Assembly: GCF_032337115.1 (NCBI RefSeq) | Contig: NZ_JAVXZY010000013.1 | Span: 62,001-126,000, forward strand | Source: Roseateles_C aquae | GTDB taxonomy: Bacteria > Pseudomonadota > Gammaproteobacteria > Burkholderiales > Burkholderiaceae_C | Direction: 5' to 3' | DNA length: 64,000 nt | Part shown: one piece after another, positions 1-8,513 of the stretch | Layout of the letters: each line of letters begins with the position of its first letter | How positions within the stretch are numbered: the stretch's first letter is position 1 | The notes under the pieces: model-generated | What the model saw: the letters and a program-made list of their open reading frames with translations, nothing else | Databases searched by the model: none | Told to the model about the DNA's origin: nothing | Made by a program: the position numbers and the translations under genes

Positions 1-308
1 AGGACGACACGGGTTCGTTCACCTGCCTGCGCCACGACAGCGGAACGTAGATTGCCCTGGTTGATGTCGACAGCCGAACGCCCCATGCCGTTGACGATGC
101 CGGGCAGATCAATGGCGATGCGCGGCGGGCTTTGCACCGTGAAGCCGCGAGGCAGTTCGCTCAAGCTTTCGGATAGCTCGATGCGGATCAGCTCGGTACC
201 GGCCTGCTGCACGCTGTTGATGGCACGAATGGCGTTCTCCGCCCACGCCTGCATGGACAGGCCCAGAGCCAGGCACAGCCCCAAACCTAGACTGCGCGTC
301 ATCCTCAT
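1..308 (-). CDS. pilQ: PilQ, type IV pilus secretin (N-terminal part, cut by window edge)
   Basis: Partial gene; only the first ~102 codons are in the window. PilQ forms the outer-membrane secretin ring through which the type IV pilus passes. The visible part has a signal peptide (basic MRMTR, hydrophobic core, cleavage after AWA) followed by an AMIN-like segment (ENAIRAINSVQQAGTELIRI, then PRIAIDLPG), typical of PilQ N-termini. I chose the ATG at 308 because AGGAG lies 9 nt upstream. ATGs at 302 and 335 are also in frame, and the one at 335 overlaps the pilP stop. It is the last gene of pilM-N-O-P-Q, translationally close to pilP. The assignment rests on both sequence and operon order. Confidence 0.9.
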   Translation of the reverse strand, partial: MRMTRSLGLGLCLALGLSMQAWAENAIRAINSVQQAGTELIRIELSESLSELPRGFTVQSPPRIAIDLPGIVNGMGRSAVDINQGNLRSAVVAQAGERTRVV

Positions 309-331
309 GTTCTGCGTCTCCTGGCAAATAC

Positions 332-877
332 TCATCGTCCCGTCTCCTGAAGTTGGAGTGTGCTGGTGCGCTCCACCCATTCGCCAGCAGCATCCTGGAC
401 GACTTCTCGCAAATTGATTTCCGTCTCTGAGATCTTCACCACCCGGCCGAAGTTCTGGCCGATGTAGTCGCCCGCCTTGACCTGGAACAGCAGCTTGTCC
501 ACCTTCAGCAGGGCATAAAGCCGGTTCTGCCGGTTCAGACTGCCCACCATGCTCATGCTGTCCAGCGGATAGGCTTCGAGCGGCTCGCGTCGTCGGCTCA
601 TCTCGGCGGCCAGCAAGGAATTCGGCTGAGTGGCTTCTTGCTTGATCGCCACGCTCAGCTTTTGCGTACTGAAGGGATCAACAGTGCCGGCACTCTCATA
701 GGGCTGCGGCAGGAACTTCTTCGGCGGCAAGAGCGGCTTCACCGTCGCTCTCGCGGTTCGCCGCTGCTGCTCCATCCATTGACGCTGTTCGTCAACGTCT
801 TCTGCGCAGCCGCTCATAGACGCCACGACAGAAATCGCCGCCAGCGCGCGCACCGAGCGCCAGAATACAGCCTTCAT
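332..877 (-). CDS. pilP: PilP, type IV pilus inner-membrane lipoprotein
   Basis: 181 aa. PilP is an inner-membrane lipoprotein that links the PilMNO platform to the PilQ secretin. A lipoprotein signal ends in the lipobox MSGC with the lipidated Cys at residue 24. A Pro/Lys-rich linker follows and then the C-terminal HR-like beta domain (about residues 105-181: GSLNRQNRLYALLKVD, VKAGDYIGQNFGRVVKI), which in characterised homologues binds PilQ. The start overlaps the pilO stop by 4 nt (ATGA), indicating translational coupling. Length and order match the betaproteobacterial family. Confidence 0.95.
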   Translation of the reverse strand: MKAVFWRSVRALAAISVVASMSGCAEDVDEQRQWMEQQRRTARATVKPLLPPKKFLPQPYESAGTVDPFSTQKLSVAIKQEATQPNSLLAAEMSRRREPLEAYPLDSMSMVGSLNRQNRLYALLKVDKLLFQVKAGDYIGQNFGRVVKISETEINLREVVQDAAGEWVERTSTLQLQETGR

Positions 878-1566
878 TTCTTCGCTCCCGCGGCACGGGC
901 ACTCTTCTTCTGTTCCTCGACCTCGCCCGTATCGAGGTAACGATAGGTGCGAGCCGTCGCCTCCATCGCCAGGGTCCCAGAAGCGACGTCCTTGCCAGTT
1001 GGTGCAACGATGCTCAGGTTGTGCAGGGTCACGATGCGCGAGAGATTGGAGATGTCAGCGGTGAACGCACCGATATCGTGATAGCGCCCAGACACCCTCA
1101 GCGAGAAGGGCAGCTCGGCATAAAAGTCTTTCAGCACCACTTGACCGGGGCGAAACAGCTCGAACTGCAGGCCACGGCCAACGCCAGCCTGGTTGATATC
1201 TGACAGCATCGCGTCCATCTCGGCCTTGCCGGGAAGCTGCTTCTCGAGCTGGGTCACGTACTCCTCGACCTGACTCTTTTGCTTGCGTAGCTCGGGCAGA
1301 TTGACCGCCTGCGAGAGCTTTGCGCTGTAGTCCTGGCGCAGTTTGGGCTCTTTATCCTTTTCAGCATCCAGTGCTGTCTGGACGTCGGAGAGCACCAACA
1401 CCCAGCCCAGCACCATCACGACAATGGTCACGAGCGAAAAGGCGGCCGCCTTCGGTGCTGCGGGCCATTGACCGGGTTCATTCGGATTGAGGTCGCGAAA
1501 CTGGTCAGAGATGTCCTCGAACCAGGCGTTGACATCAAAGTTCAACGATTTCGACTTGGTCGCCAT
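874..1566 (-). CDS. pilO: PilO, type IV pilus alignment protein
   Basis: 230 aa. PilO is a bitopic inner-membrane protein that heterodimerises with PilN and forms the periplasmic alignment complex. A short cytoplasmic N-terminus (about 45 residues) is followed by one transmembrane helix (SLVTIVVMVLGWVLVL), a coiled-coil stretch (QTALDAEKDKEPKLRQ; LRKQKSQVEEYVTQLEKQL) and a C-terminal ferredoxin-like fold. It sits 8 nt after pilN and overlaps pilP by 4 nt. The C-terminus is lysine/alanine-rich. Nothing is unusual in length. Confidence 0.95.
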   Translation of the reverse strand: MATKSKSLNFDVNAWFEDISDQFRDLNPNEPGQWPAAPKAAAFSLVTIVVMVLGWVLVLSDVQTALDAEKDKEPKLRQDYSAKLSQAVNLPELRKQKSQVEEYVTQLEKQLPGKAEMDAMLSDINQAGVGRGLQFELFRPGQVVLKDFYAELPFSLRVSGRYHDIGAFTADISNLSRIVTLHNLSIVAPTGKDVASGTLAMEATARTYRYLDTGEVEEQKKSARAAGAKK

Positions 1567-1574
1567 GCTTGTCT

Positions 1575-2177
1575 TCAGCCCTTCTTCTGGCCCGGAGTGC
1601 CCGGAGCAGGCTCGGCCTGCGGCGTCTTGATCAGCACCTTCATCGAGAAGTCAAACAAGCGTTTCTGGTCACGGGTATTGGCAGCCACATTGGCCAGCCT
1701 CACTTCCAGCAGTTCGGGCTTGTCCAGCCACTCGGAGCTGCGCGTCGTATTGCGCATGAACTCGGACACGCGCTCGTTGGTCTGAGCCAGACCAGTGAGC
1801 GTGATGACCTTGTCGGCTTGCTTGATGCTAGTGAGATACACGCCCTCAGGAACCAGCTTGGCCAATTCATTGAGCAAATGCACGGGCGTATTGCGATCAG
1901 CCTGCAAATCCTCAACCTTGCTTTGCCGGGATTTCAGCGATTCGATCTCAGCCTTGAGATTAGCAATGTCCTTGATCTGGCCTTCCAGGCGCGTGATTTC
2001 ATTGCTGAGGTACTGATTGCGGACGGCCTGTTGCGCAGTCAGTTGCTGCAGCACGAGCATCACCGCCGCCACAACCAGTGCCCCCACCAGGGCAGACAGC
2101 GCCAGCCCGGCAAAAAACGCCGTCTTGCGACGCTTGCGCTTCTCTTCCCGGTAGGGAAGCAGATTGATCAGAATCAC
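1575..2177 (-). CDS. pilN: PilN, type IV pilus assembly protein
   Basis: 200 aa. PilN is the bitopic partner of PilO; its cytoplasmic tail binds PilM. The conserved N-terminal PilM-binding motif INLLPYREEKRKRR is at residues 4-17. It is followed by a transmembrane helix (about 19-45) and a periplasmic coiled coil (NEITRLEGQIKDIANLKAEI). The start overlaps the stop of pilM by 4 nt. The tail is Pro/Gly/Lys-rich. The INLLPYR motif makes the assignment secure. Confidence 0.95.
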   Translation of the reverse strand: MILINLLPYREEKRKRRKTAFFAGLALSALVGALVVAAVMLVLQQLTAQQAVRNQYLSNEITRLEGQIKDIANLKAEIESLKSRQSKVEDLQADRNTPVHLLNELAKLVPEGVYLTSIKQADKVITLTGLAQTNERVSEFMRNTTRSSEWLDKPELLEVRLANVAANTRDQKRLFDFSMKVLIKTPQAEPAPGTPGQKKG

Positions 2178-3253
2178 TGGAAGAACCTCCGCATCGCCAG
2201 ACCGCAGGCGGTCAGATAAGCGGGAGCCTCGCGCTGCAAGCGAACTTCGCGCACCGAGGAGCCGAGCGCCATGTTTTCAAAGGGATTGACCACCATGCAG
2301 GCAAACCCCGTGAGTTCGGTCACGCGGTCCTTGAGGCCAGGCAAGGTTGCAGTGCCGCCGGCGATCATCACGTAATGCACTTTGTGGTGCGGCGTGCTGG
2401 TAAAGAAGTACTGCAGCGCGCGGCCGATTTCCTGCGAGAGGCTGTCAACAAAGGGCTGCAGCACAGCGGTTTCGAAATCCTCAGGAAGATCGTTGCTGAG
2501 TTTCTTTTGTTCAGCCTCTTCAAAAGAGAATCCGTACTGCCGTGAAATCAGCTGTGTCAGTTGCGAGCCACCAAAGGCCTGATCACGGTCATACAGCATT
2601 TCGTCATCGCGCAGCACCTTGAGACTGGTGGTATCGGCACCGATTTCAAACAAAGCCACCAAGGCGTCCTTGCCGCCACCCGGCAGATTTGAAACCAGGC
2701 GGCCCACGGCAAGCCGAGAAGCGTGGGACTCGATATCGAGCACCACCGGCCGCAAGCCTGCTGCCTCAGCCAAACCCTGGCGATCCTGGACCTTGTCCTT
2801 GCGTGAGGCGGCAATCAACACCTCAACGTCGCCGACCGAAGTCGGACTCGGCCCAATGACGCAGAAATCCAGACTCACCTCATCCAACGAGAATGGGATG
2901 TATTGATTGGCTTCGGCCTCGACCTGGATTTCCAATTCCTCTTCACGCAAGCCGGCTGGCAGCATGATTTTTTTGGTAATCACAGCCGATTGAGGCATGG
3001 CCAGCACCGCATCGCGGGTCTTGGTGCCGCTGCGAGCGACGACACGCCGCACCGCATCAGCGACCTCGTCGAATTTTTCGATCTGACCGTCAGCAATCCA
3101 GCCGCGCTCGAACGATTCCATGGCGAAGCGCTCAAGCACCAGATCGCCACTTTTGCTCTGACTCAACTCGACCAACTTGACACTCGATGAGCTGATGTCC
3201 AAGCCGATCACGGGTGGATGCTTGCGACCCAGCAGTACGTCAAGTATTCCCAT
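2174..3253 (-). CDS. pilM: PilM, type IV pilus actin-like ATPase
   Basis: 359 aa. PilM is a cytoplasmic actin-like (FtsA-fold) protein that binds ATP and the PilN tail. The N-terminal LLGRKHPPVIGLDISSSSVK contains the phosphate-1 motif (GLDISSSSVK), and MIAGGTATLPGL near residue 280 is the adenosine motif. I chose ATG 3253 because GGGAG lies 8 nt upstream; an upstream GTG/ATG pair gives only a few extra residues. It is the first gene of the pilMNOPQ operon and is divergent from the PBP1A gene, as is usual in beta- and gammaproteobacteria. Confidence 0.95.
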   Translation of the reverse strand: MGILDVLLGRKHPPVIGLDISSSSVKLVELSQSKSGDLVLERFAMESFERGWIADGQIEKFDEVADAVRRVVARSGTKTRDAVLAMPQSAVITKKIMLPAGLREEELEIQVEAEANQYIPFSLDEVSLDFCVIGPSPTSVGDVEVLIAASRKDKVQDRQGLAEAAGLRPVVLDIESHASRLAVGRLVSNLPGGGKDALVALFEIGADTTSLKVLRDDEMLYDRDQAFGGSQLTQLISRQYGFSFEEAEQKKLSNDLPEDFETAVLQPFVDSLSQEIGRALQYFFTSTPHHKVHYVMIAGGTATLPGLKDRVTELTGFACMVVNPFENMALGSSVREVRLQREAPAYLTACGLAMRRFFQ

Positions 3254-3513
3254 GACGCGATCTCCCAACGCGCGCGCTCGTGCGCCGGACTGTTAATAAG
3301 TTACTTGAATGCTAGCAGCAAAGCCTTTGACGGCCCAACCTTTCACGCCAGCAGAAGGTAACACCACGTTGCGAAACATACACGCGTCGAGTGCCGACAA
3401 AGCCTTGAAAAACGGGCCTCCAGGGAATTCCCTGCCCCAAAAATGTGCAGCAGCTGACTTACCGATCTGCAACAGATGCGCTTTCTATAATGCGCCGCAC
3501 TGACTGGAACCTC
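3254..3513. promoter_or_regulatory. Divergent promoter region between pilM and mrcA
   Basis: A 260-bp gene-free interval between two divergent genes. It must hold the pilM operon promoter and the mrcA promoter. A perfect -10 hexamer TATAAT lies at 3486-3491 on the plus strand, 22 nt before the chosen mrcA start, giving a short leader. I see no good -35 at 16-18 nt spacing. No clear pilM promoter was identified by eye. Confidence 0.55.
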
Positions 3514-5889
3514 ATGAGCCAAGCCGCGAAAAAGTCTGCGAAGTCGCAAGAGTCGAATACCGCCGATGGCGCAGAGCGGCGAGGCAGCAGCCGTCTCGGT
3601 CGCGGACTGCTATTGGTCTTCAGCCTGCTGGCCGGCTTGGCGGGAGCAGGTGCCCTGCTGGCGGGCCTGGCGCTGGCTGTGGCCTACCCGAATCTGCCTG
3701 ACATCTCCGGGCTGACAGACTATCGCCCCAAGCTGCCCCTGCGCGTCCTGTCGAGCGACGGCGTGTTGCTTGGCGAATTCGGTGAGGAACGGCGCAACTA
3801 TCTGCCCATCGGCAAGATTCCCAAGGTCATGCAGGATGCGGTGCTGGCCATCGAAGATGCTCGTTTCTACCAACATGGCGGCGTCGATTACCTGGGCATC
3901 GTCCGGGCCGGCCTCGCCAACGTTGGCGAAGCGCGCAGCCAGGGTGCGTCAACGATCACCATGCAGGTCGCGCGCAATTTCTATCTCTCGACCGAGAAGA
4001 CACTGACGCGCAAGATCTACGAAATCCTGCTGTCGCTGAAGATCGAACATGCGCTGAGCAAGGAAAAGATTCTCGAGATCTATATGAACCAGATCTTTCT
4101 GGGGCACAAGTCCTACGGCTTTGCCGCTGCCAGCGAGGTCTATTTTGGCAAGCCGCTGAAGGACATCAGCGTGGCCGAGGCCGCCATGTTGGCCGGCCTG
4201 CCCAAGGCACCATCGGCCTACAACCCAATCAACAACCCGCGCCGCGCCACGGTGCGCCAGCGCTACATCATCGACCGGATGCTGGAGAACGGCTATATCA
4301 ACGAGGCCCAGCACGCCGCGGCCAAGGCCGAGGTGCTGCGCTACCGGCAAGTCGCGGAGTCGAGTTCACATGCAGAGTTCGTGGCCGAAGCCGCCCGGCA
4401 GCTGATCTTCAATCAGTATGGTGATGAGGCCTACAGCCGCGGCTTGGACGTCTACCTGACGCTCAAGTCAGAAGAGCAAAACACCGCCTACCGGGCCCTG
4501 CGTCGAGGCATCATGGATTTCGAGCGGCGCCAGGTCTATCGCGGCCCCGAGGCCTATGTTGACCTGCCGGCCGACCCCAAGGAGGTGGACAGCCGCATCG
4601 CCGAAGCACTGGGCGATCACCCGGCCAACGACGAGTTGCTGGCCGCCGTCGTGCTCGAGGCCGATCCGAAGAAGGTGCAGGCGGTGCTGCAAAGCGGTGA
4701 GGCCATCAGCATCAGCGGCGAAGGGCTGAAGCCCGCTACCTCGGGCCTGTCTGAGCGCGGCAATCCGAAGACGCGCATCCGGCGCGGGGCGGTGATTCGC
4801 GTGATCAAGGGCGCCAAAGGCGAGTGGTCCGTCACGCAACTGCCCGAGGTCGAAGGCGCCTTTATCGCGATGGATCCGCGCGACGGTCGCATCCGCGCCA
4901 TGGTCGGCGGCTTTGACTACGCCAAGAACAAGTTCAACCACGTCACCCAGGCCTGGCGTCAGCCTGGCTCCAGTTTCAAGCCCTTCATCTACTCGGCCGC
5001 GCTTGAAAAAGGCTTCACGCCCAGCACCGTGGTGAATGACGCGCCGCTGTTCTTTGACGCCACCACAACGGGCAGCCAGCCCTGGGAACCGAAGAACTAC
5101 GACGGCACCTTCGATGGCCCACTGCCCTTGCGCCGCGCGCTGGCCAAGTCCAAGAACATGGTCTCGATCCGCGTGCTGCAGTCGATTGGCGTGCACTACG
5201 CCCAAGACTGGATCACCCGCTTCGGTTTTGAGGCCGACAAGCATCCGGCCTATCTGACCATGGCTCTGGGCGCTGGATCGGTCACGCCGATGCAGATGGC
5301 GCAGGGCTATGCGGTCTTTGCCAATGGCGGTTATCGGATTGCGCCGCAGCTGATTGCCAAGCTGACCGACCACAAGGGCAAGCTGCTCTATGAGGCGCCG
5401 CCACAGGCACTCGATGAATCGGCCCGCGCCATTGAGGCTCGCAACGCCTTCATGATGACCAGCCTGCTGCAGGAGGTCACGCGCAGCGGTACGGCCGCCA
5501 AGGCTCAGGCCCAGCTGAAGCGCCCCGATATCTATGGCAAGACGGGCACCACCAACGATTCGATGGACGCCTGGTTCGCCGGCTACCAGCACGAAGTCGT
5601 AGCCGTGGTCTGGATCGGCTACGACCAGCCGCGCAAGCTCGGCGACCGCGAAACCGGCGGCGGCCTGTCGCTGCCGGTCTGGATCGAGTACATGACAACC
5701 GCCTTGCGCAATGTGCCCGTCAGCGAACCCAGCGCCCCCGAAGGCGTGATGCAGGCCAATGGCGAGTGGTACTACGACGAATATGCCGGCACGGCCGGCG
5801 TCCGTGCGCTGAGCAATGACGACAGCGGCGTGCCTCGCAGCGGCACCGAGGAAGAAAAGAAATCCATCCTCGACCTGTTCAAGCGCTGA
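3514..5889 (+). CDS. mrcA: Penicillin-binding protein 1A (bifunctional transglycosylase/transpeptidase)
   Basis: 791 aa from ATG 3514; two upstream in-frame starts exist, but the TATAAT at 3486 would lie inside them. It polymerises and cross-links peptidoglycan at the inner membrane. One transmembrane helix follows a basic Ser/Lys-rich cytoplasmic tail. The GT51 domain has the catalytic Glu in EDARFYQHGG (about residue 114) and the GASTITMQVARN motif. The transpeptidase domain has SSFK (catalytic Ser about 486), SKN and KTGT (Lys about 676). An OB-like insert lies between the domains, as in PBP1A. It is divergent from pilM, a conserved arrangement. The tail ends in an acidic/Lys-rich segment. 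Confidence 0.95.
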   Translation: MSQAAKKSAKSQESNTADGAERRGSSRLGRGLLLVFSLLAGLAGAGALLAGLALAVAYPNLPDISGLTDYRPKLPLRVLSSDGVLLGEFGEERRNYLPIGKIPKVMQDAVLAIEDARFYQHGGVDYLGIVRAGLANVGEARSQGASTITMQVARNFYLSTEKTLTRKIYEILLSLKIEHALSKEKILEIYMNQIFLGHKSYGFAAASEVYFGKPLKDISVAEAAMLAGLPKAPSAYNPINNPRRATVRQRYIIDRMLENGYINEAQHAAAKAEVLRYRQVAESSSHAEFVAEAARQLIFNQYGDEAYSRGLDVYLTLKSEEQNTAYRALRRGIMDFERRQVYRGPEAYVDLPADPKEVDSRIAEALGDHPANDELLAAVVLEADPKKVQAVLQSGEAISISGEGLKPATSGLSERGNPKTRIRRGAVIRVIKGAKGEWSVTQLPEVEGAFIAMDPRDGRIRAMVGGFDYAKNKFNHVTQAWRQPGSSFKPFIYSAALEKGFTPSTVVNDAPLFFDATTTGSQPWEPKNYDGTFDGPLPLRRALAKSKNMVSIRVLQSIGVHYAQDWITRFGFEADKHPAYLTMALGAGSVTPMQMAQGYAVFANGGYRIAPQLIAKLTDHKGKLLYEAPPQALDESARAIEARNAFMMTSLLQEVTRSGTAAKAQAQLKRPDIYGKTGTTNDSMDAWFAGYQHEVVAVVWIGYDQPRKLGDRETGGGLSLPVWIEYMTTALRNVPVSEPSAPEGVMQANGEWYYDEYAGTAGVRALSNDDSGVPRSGTEEEKKSILDLFKR

Positions 5890-5907
5890 GCGCGCCGTGA
5901 GCCGGCC

Positions 5908-6294
5908 TCAGGAAGCAGCGAGCGCCAAAGGCGGCAGTTGCAGGTTCTGGCGGGCCTGCGCCGTCAACTGTGCTGACAGCTCAGTGAGGAATTCGACACC
6001 GGTCTTGGTATCGCGCCACAGGCCGTCCACATAGCGGAAGTGGTAGCCACCAGCCTTGGCGGCCAGCCACAACTCCTGCAGCGGCGGCTGGGTGTTGAGG
6101 ACAATCTTGCTGCGGTCCGGCAGACTCAGCTCCAGCAGGCCGCCGGTGCGGTGGCTGTCGATATCGACCAGATCCTGATCGAGCCAGGCATCCAGCGTGG
6201 CCTCGATATGGTCCAGCATCGCCCGGCTCAACCGTTGGTAATCGGCGTCCGACAAGGGCGTGGCGTCAGGGCAGGCAACAGGCGTGGCGGTCAT
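5908..6294 (-). CDS. cyaY: CyaY, bacterial frataxin
   Basis: 128 aa. CyaY is a small iron-binding protein that modulates IscS-dependent Fe-S cluster assembly. The N-terminal acidic helix (LSDADYQRLSRAMLDHIEAT) and the strands DIDSHRTGGLLELSLPDRSKIVLN, NTQPPLQELWLAAKAGGYHF (in part) and FLTELSAQLTAQA match the frataxin fold, including the conserved P-LQE-WLA core. It is convergent with mrcA (18-nt gap) and divergent from lptM. Confidence 0.93.
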   Translation of the reverse strand: MTATPVACPDATPLSDADYQRLSRAMLDHIEATLDAWLDQDLVDIDSHRTGGLLELSLPDRSKIVLNTQPPLQELWLAAKAGGYHFRYVDGLWRDTKTGVEFLTELSAQLTAQARQNLQLPPLALAAS

Positions 6295-6313
6295 GGCCGA
6301 TAAACTCGCAGGA

Positions 6314-6505
6314 ATGAAAACACAAAACCTGAGTGTAGGTTCCTCGCGTCTGACCGTAGCGCGCGCAGGGTCATGGGCACAGCGGCTGGCGCCACTGCTG
6401 CTGGGCGGCGCCTTGCTTGCCGGCTGCGGTCAAAAGGGGCCCTTGGTGCTGCCCAAGCCGGCCGCTGTCGCCCCGGCTGCCGCACCCGCCAGCGCTCCTC
6501 GCTGA
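6314..6505 (+). CDS. lptM: LptM, small outer-membrane lipoprotein associated with LPS transport
   Basis: 63 aa from ATG 6314 (AGGA just upstream); an ATG at 6293 would add 7 residues. A lipoprotein signal ends at LLAGCGQKGPL with Cys38 as the lipidation site. The short CGQKGPL motif followed by a Pro/Ala-rich tail is diagnostic of the YifL/LptM family, which in E. coli assists maturation of the LptD-LptE translocon. It usually precedes lysA in betaproteobacteria; here a convergent ABC transporter gene follows instead. Head-to-head with cyaY (19-nt gap). Confidence 0.85.
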   Translation: MKTQNLSVGSSRLTVARAGSWAQRLAPLLLGGALLAGCGQKGPLVLPKPAAVAPAAAPASAPR

Positions 6506-6522
6506 TCCCGTCGGGCAGCAGC

Positions 6523-7518
6523 TCAGCTGCGCCCCTCGCTGACCGCGTGGCAGGCCACCTGTATGCCCTTGAAGGCCTGCAGTGATGGGCGCTCGCGGCT
6601 GCAGCGCTCGTTGGCCAGCGGGCAGCGCGGGTGAAAGCTGCAGCCGCTGGGCGGATTCAGCGGGTTCGGCACCTCACCCTGCACCGGCGTCCGGGCGCGG
6701 CCCGTCATGTGGATGTCCGGAATCGCATCCAGCAACATCCGCGTGTAGGGATGGCGCGGCGCGCTGAAGAGCTCGGCCTTGTCGGCCAGCTCAACAATGC
6801 GACCCAGATACATGACGCCCACCTGGTCCGCCACATGGCGCACCACGGCCAGGTTGTGGGAGATGAACAGATAGGTCAGGCCGCGTTCGCGCTGCAGATC
6901 CTTCATCAGGTTCAAGACCTGGGCTTGCACCGAAACATCCAAGGCAGAAGTCGGCTCGTCGCAGATCAGGAACTCCGGCTGCGTCGCCAGCGCCCGGGCG
7001 ATCGAAATCCGCTGCCTTTGCCCGCCGGAGAACTGGTGGGGATATTTCTCGCCATCGGCGGCAGCCAGGCCAACCGAGCGCAACAACTCGCCGACCCGCT
7101 GGGTCAATTCAGCGCCGCCTCGCACCAGCCCGTGTTCACGCAAGGGTTCGCCGACGATGTCGAGCACCTTCCAGCGCGGATTCAGCGAGGCATAGGGATC
7201 CTGAAAAATCATCTGCATGCGCCGCCGCAGTGCCGCGGCCTGCGGGCCGGCCCAGCCGGCCGCACAGTCCTGCCCCTCGAGCAAGACCTGACCCTCACTG
7301 GCGCCGTAAAGGCCCACCAGCAACCTTGCCACCGTGCTCTTGCCACAACCCGATTCGCCGACCAGGGCCAGCGTCTTGCCGCGCTCGATCGAGAAGCTGA
7401 CGCCATCTACCGCATGAACAAACTGCCGCGGCCGGCGCTCCAGCACCCGGTTCAACCAGGGCGCCGAAACGTCGAAGCGCTTGCTCAGGTCCTTGACCTC
7501 GACAAAGCTGCCGCTCAT
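6523..7518 (-). CDS. dppF: Dipeptide/oligopeptide ABC transporter ATP-binding protein (DppF/OppF type)
   Basis: 331 aa. One of two ATPase subunits of a peptide-class (PepT) ABC importer. Walker A GESGCGKST (about residues 55-63), signature SGGQRQRISIARAL, Walker B FLICDEPTSALD, and the C-terminal oligopeptide-transporter domain with the conserved CSFHPRCPLANERC. It overlaps the upstream dppD by 4 nt and is the last gene of the operon. The substrate could be di- or oligopeptides, nickel or another solute; the family cannot be resolved further without the binding protein. Confidence 0.9.
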   Translation of the reverse strand: MSGSFVEVKDLSKRFDVSAPWLNRVLERRPRQFVHAVDGVSFSIERGKTLALVGESGCGKSTVARLLVGLYGASEGQVLLEGQDCAAGWAGPQAAALRRRMQMIFQDPYASLNPRWKVLDIVGEPLREHGLVRGGAELTQRVGELLRSVGLAAADGEKYPHQFSGGQRQRISIARALATQPEFLICDEPTSALDVSVQAQVLNLMKDLQRERGLTYLFISHNLAVVRHVADQVGVMYLGRIVELADKAELFSAPRHPYTRMLLDAIPDIHMTGRARTPVQGEVPNPLNPPSGCSFHPRCPLANERCSRERPSLQAFKGIQVACHAVSEGRS

Positions 7519-8492
7519 GCACGCTGCTCCTGATTGACCAACCAGCAGGCCGCCTGGGTCGCTGCGGCCGCCATCAGCTCGGGCCGCTCGTTGCGGCAGC
7601 GCGGCAGCGCCTGCGGGCAGCGCGGGTGATAGCTGCAGCCCGGAGGAATGGCATTCAGGCGCGGCATCGCACCGTCAATCTGCGTCAAACGCTCGGCCTG
7701 CCCATCCATCGCCGGGATCGAACCCATCAGGCCTATCGTGTACGGATGGGCGGGGCGGTGGATCACTTGCTGCACCGGACCGATCTCCACCACGCGGCCG
7801 GCATACATCACCGCCACGCGATCGCATGTCTCGGCAATCACGCCCATATCGTGTGTCACCAGCATCACGGCGGCGCCCTGCTCCTTGCAGACCTGGCGCA
7901 GCAGGGCAATGATCTGCGCCTGGATGGACACATCCAGCGCCGTGGTCGGCTCGTCGGCAATGATCAGTTTGGGCTCGGCCGCCAGCGCCAGTGCAATCAC
8001 CACCCGTTGGCGCATGCCGCCGGAGAACTGGTGCGGGTACTGATCGATACGCAACTCCGGCGCCGGGATGCCCGTCTTCTTCAGCAACTCGATCGCTCGC
8101 GCCCTGGCTTCGGCCGCATTCAGCGGCAGATGGGTCATGATGGTCTCAATCAGTTGCCGGCCGACGGTGTACAGCGGATTCAGGGAGGTCAGCGGATCCT
8201 GGAAGATCGCCCCGATGCTGCGCCCGCGCAGGCGGCGCATCTGCTCATAGGGCAGATCGTCGATACGCCGGCCCTCAAGCAGGATCTCGCCGGAGGCAAT
8301 GCGCCCGGGTGGTTCCAACAGGCCGATGATGGCGGCACCGGTCAGCGACTTGCCAGCACCCGATTCACCAACAACGCCGAGGATCTCGCCCGGCTCGATC
8401 GAGAACGACACATCGTCCAGCGCGCGTAGCGTGCCGCGACGGGTGGGGAACTCCACGCACAGGTGGCGAACTTCAAGCAAGGATGCGCTCAT
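7515..8492 (-). CDS. dppD: Dipeptide/oligopeptide ABC transporter ATP-binding protein (DppD/OppD type)
   Basis: 325 aa from ATG 8492 (an upstream TTG at 8507 is less likely). Walker A GESGAGKS, signature FSGGMRQRV, Walker B LIIADEPTTALD, and the C-terminal CSYHPRCPQALPRC motif of peptide importers. It pairs with dppF to drive transport. It follows dppC with a ~20-nt gap and overlaps dppF by 4 nt. Confidence 0.9.
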   Translation of the reverse strand: MSASLLEVRHLCVEFPTRRGTLRALDDVSFSIEPGEILGVVGESGAGKSLTGAAIIGLLEPPGRIASGEILLEGRRIDDLPYEQMRRLRGRSIGAIFQDPLTSLNPLYTVGRQLIETIMTHLPLNAAEARARAIELLKKTGIPAPELRIDQYPHQFSGGMRQRVVIALALAAEPKLIIADEPTTALDVSIQAQIIALLRQVCKEQGAAVMLVTHDMGVIAETCDRVAVMYAGRVVEIGPVQQVIHRPAHPYTIGLMGSIPAMDGQAERLTQIDGAMPRLNAIPPGCSYHPRCPQALPRCRNERPELMAAAATQAACWLVNQEQRA

Positions 8493-8513
8493 GCGGCTCG
8501 CTAGCAAAGAGGG

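Noticed and set aside
4468..5592. Long antisense open frame on the minus strand inside mrcA
   Set aside because: It is the complement of a GC-rich coding gene; the encoded sequence is Gly/Arg/His/Leu-rich without any family motif, and the plus strand encodes a clear PBP1A.
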